64,000 bases of DNA from Candidatus Planktophila lacus. Lineage in GTDB: Bacteria; Actinomycetota; Actinomycetes; Nanopelagicales; Nanopelagicaceae. A program made the translations under genes and the position numbers. The first letter of the stretch is position 1. The number at the start of each line of letters is the position of its first letter. The stretch lies in contig NZ_CP016783.1 in assembly GCF_002288385.1 (NCBI RefSeq), forward strand, positions 1 through 64,000, read 5' to 3'. The notes under the pieces were generated by a model that saw only the letters and a list, made by a program, of their open reading frames with translations, had not been told where the DNA came from and searched no databases. Positions 62,199 to 64,000 of this stretch are shown here, piece by piece.

Positions 62199-63086
62199 AT
62201 GCCATTATTAATGTATTTAAAATCTTACAGTGAGTTCATGTTGGATCTCCCACACAGGCTTAAAGCGATAGTGTCAAGACGCATTAGTAGAAGATCAAAA
62301 TTTTCGCAATCCAACGATCAAAGCGATAGTGAAATTACTCGATATTCAAGAACAATATGGAAGTTTATTGAGAATGAAAAAACTTTTAATAAATTCAGGC
62401 GCAACTTTTACTATAGGCAAATTTTAGAGCACGTGGATTTTAAACTAGGGAAAGATTACTTGAGCAAAATTCAGAGTATCGAACCTTCGTTTCTCCCAAA
62501 TAACTACAATTCAATAAAGAACGATAAAATTGGAAAACCTAGACGTTATCAATTTAGAAGCTGTGGTTCAATCAGTCCCACAACTCTACGGTATATCTCT
62601 GTGATGCTTGAATTGAAAAAACTTTTTGATTTAAAAGGGCCAATTAAAGTGGCTGAAATCGGCATTGGCTACGGTGGACAGTTTGTACTAATAAATGAAT
62701 TTATGAATGTAGAGAGCTACTCCGCTTTTGATTTACCGCAAGTACTAGAACTTTCAGAGAAATTCATTTCTTCGGTTTCGAAGACTGACAATTTTGTAAA
62801 GAAGGATATTTACAATGTTGAATCAGAGCCTTTTGACTTGTTAATCAGCAATTATGCGTTCTCTGAGCTTCCCATTCACATCCAACGTGAATACGTAGAA
62901 AAGATTATTTCACGTGCAAAAATGGGGTACATGATTATGAACAGCGGAAAAACGGATTTAACAGGACGCTCGGCTGGAAAAATAAGTTTGTCTGAACTTC
63001 AGGACAGCATCACTGGTCTTGAAGTTCTTCAAGAGATTCCTCTAACTGGTGCAGATAATTATCTTTTGGTTTGGGGTCGCTCATAG
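62199..63086 (+). CDS. putative sugar O-methyltransferase
   Basis: A 295-residue protein matching the putative sugar O-methyltransferase family: SISPTTLRYISVMLELKKLF, VAEIGIGYGGQFVLINEF (SAM motif), YSAFDLPQVLELSEKF and LLISNYAFSELPIHIQREYVEK. It follows the exporter by three bases. It is the last island gene, and its stop faces the helicase stop three bases away. Confidence 0.85.
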   Translation: MPLLMYLKSYSEFMLDLPHRLKAIVSRRISRRSKFSQSNDQSDSEITRYSRTIWKFIENEKTFNKFRRNFYYRQILEHVDFKLGKDYLSKIQSIEPSFLPNNYNSIKNDKIGKPRRYQFRSCGSISPTTLRYISVMLELKKLFDLKGPIKVAEIGIGYGGQFVLINEFMNVESYSAFDLPQVLELSEKFISSVSKTDNFVKKDIYNVESEPFDLLISNYAFSELPIHIQREYVEKIISRAKMGYMIMNSGKTDLTGRSAGKISLSELQDSITGLEVLQEIPLTGADNYLLVWGRS

Positions 63087-63089
63087 TTT

Positions 63090-64000
63090 TTATCTCGGTC
63101 TGCGACGTCTTTCGGATGAATTTGGGCGGGGTTTTCTAGAACCTCGATTTGGCCCCTTACTTTCAACTACCGGTGTCACATATGGAATACCTGAAGGTTC
63201 TTGAGCTCCCGTGATTCGCATTAAATCCTGATCCAATGGTTTAACGCCAACGAACTTAGGTGTTACCCCAGCACGTGAAGTTAGGCTTCCAACAGATTTC
63301 TGCTGCTTTGTTGTAGCAAGAGTTACAACAGCGCCAGCTTCACCAGCGCGAGCTGTACGTCCTGAACGGTGTAAGTAATCTTTATGATCCGTTGGTGCAT
63401 CAACATGAACCACGAGAGATATGCCATCTACGTGGATTCCGCGCGCTGCAACATCTGTTGCAACAAGTGCTGCATTGGGCAATTGCTTGAAGAGTGCGAG
63501 AGTGCGAGTACGAACAGCTTGTGACTTGCCGCCATGAAGCGCACCAACTGGCACCCCCGCATGGGCAAGTTTGTCGGCTAAGCGATCTGCCCCTCGTTGG
63601 GTTTTTACAAAGAGAATCGTTTTTCCGTTACGTGCGGCTATTTGGTTCGTGATGTCATCTTTATCTCCAGGATGCATAACAAGTACGTAGTGCTCCATCG
63701 TTGATACAGATGCACGGTCATTTTGAAGAGAGTGAGTCTTCGGATTATTCAAGTACTGGCGAACTAAAGCGTCAACACCACGATCGAGGGTTGCCGAGAA
63801 GAGAAGACGCTGTCCATTTGGCTTTGCTTGGTCGAGAATTTCTTTAACAACTGGCAAGAAGCCCATGTCAGCCATTTGATCAGCTTCATCAAGAACCGTT
63901 ATTTCTAGATCATCCAATTGCACTTCTCCCTTATTAAGTAAATCAATAAGGCGGCCAGGTGTTGCAACAAGAATCGCAGTTGCTTTGCGCATCGCAGTTA
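63090..64000 (-). CDS. DEAD-box RNA helicase, N-terminus outside window
   Basis: This incomplete gene runs off the window end. The visible part begins just before motif Ib (ATPGRLIDLL) and includes DEADQ (VLDEADQMADMGF), SAT (FSATLD), motif IV-V (TILFVKTQRGADRLA, ATDVAARGIHVDG) and HRSGRTARAGEAG. Motifs Q, I (Walker A) and Ia lie outside. The C-terminal tail is Arg-rich (SSERRRRPR). It is probably an RhlE-type helicase. Its composition is back to that of the core genome. Confidence 0.93.
   Translation of the reverse strand, partial: TAMRKATAILVATPGRLIDLLNKGEVQLDDLEITVLDEADQMADMGFLPVVKEILDQAKPNGQRLLFSATLDRGVDALVRQYLNNPKTHSLQNDRASVSTMEHYVLVMHPGDKDDITNQIAARNGKTILFVKTQRGADRLADKLAHAGVPVGALHGGKSQAVRTRTLALFKQLPNAALVATDVAARGIHVDGISLVVHVDAPTDHKDYLHRSGRTARAGEAGAVVTLATTKQQKSVGSLTSRAGVTPKFVGVKPLDQDLMRITGAQEPSGIPYVTPVVESKGPNRGSRKPRPNSSERRRRPR

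Noticed and set aside
40154-63086. Prophage or integrative element
   Set aside because: No integrase, transposase, phage structural gene, terminal repeats or bordering tRNA; composition change fits a glycan island instead.

Overview
The window reads as the origin end of the chromosome of a streamlined, low- to mid-G+C actinobacterium. The best match I can offer from memory is the freshwater acI lineage (Candidatus Nanopelagicales, e.g. Planktophila or Nanopelagicus). The supporting signs are the order dnaA-dnaN-recF-dciA-gyrB-gyrA-tRNA-Ile-tRNA-Ala-cyclophilin-rhomboid, an actinobacterial dnaK-grpE-dnaJ-hspR operon with HAIR operators, a K+-independent H+-pyrophosphatase, and very short or negative intergenic distances. 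The species assignment is inference; no 16S gene is present.

Layout. 1-10768: replication-origin block, with oriC between dnaA and dnaN (DnaA boxes, GC cluster, DnaA-trio-like repeat, AT-rich stretch), the sliding clamp, RecF, DciA, gyrase, two tRNAs, a cyclophilin and a rhomboid protease. 10838-19339: an EtfD-like Fe-S membrane oxidoreductase, the HspR-controlled chaperone operon, and an oppositely oriented DUF1800/DUF1501 pair. 19384-27006: pyrE, a DedA protein and a sugar-use cluster (GH32 invertase, binding protein, two permeases, GH13 alpha-glucosidase) that lacks its own ATPase. 27123-38572: H+-pyrophosphatase, topA, a secreted protein of unknown role, galE, a Phd/PIN toxin-antitoxin pair, an MFS-thymidylate kinase fusion and holB. 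38572-40095: a secreted TAP-type lipoprotein hydrolase.

40154-63086 is a visibly more A+T-rich surface-glycan island. It holds about eight to nine glycosyltransferases, seven methyltransferases, rmlA/rmlC/rmlB (no rmlD), a polyprenyl-phosphate-type GT2 with membrane tail, a large multi-span membrane protein that could be a GT-C enzyme, a GMC-like flavoprotein, a glyoxalase-like protein and a PglK/MsbA-type ABC exporter. Genes switch strand repeatedly and convergent genes overlap at their stops. The island ends against a DEAD-box RNA helicase whose N-terminus lies outside the window. The gene set suggests assembly on a lipid carrier, heavy O-methylation and export of a 6-deoxyhexose-containing glycan.

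The most distinctive signal in the sequence is in the promoters. At least thirteen genes that begin transcription units have no Shine-Dalgarno sequence but carry a TANNNT (-10) hexamer ending 6-7 bases before the start codon, which indicates leaderless transcripts. At two divergent pairs (DedA/GH32 and rmlA/rmlC) the opposing -10 hexamers overlap each other, so one short AT-rich core may serve two leaderless genes. This rule also fixes several otherwise ambiguous start codons.
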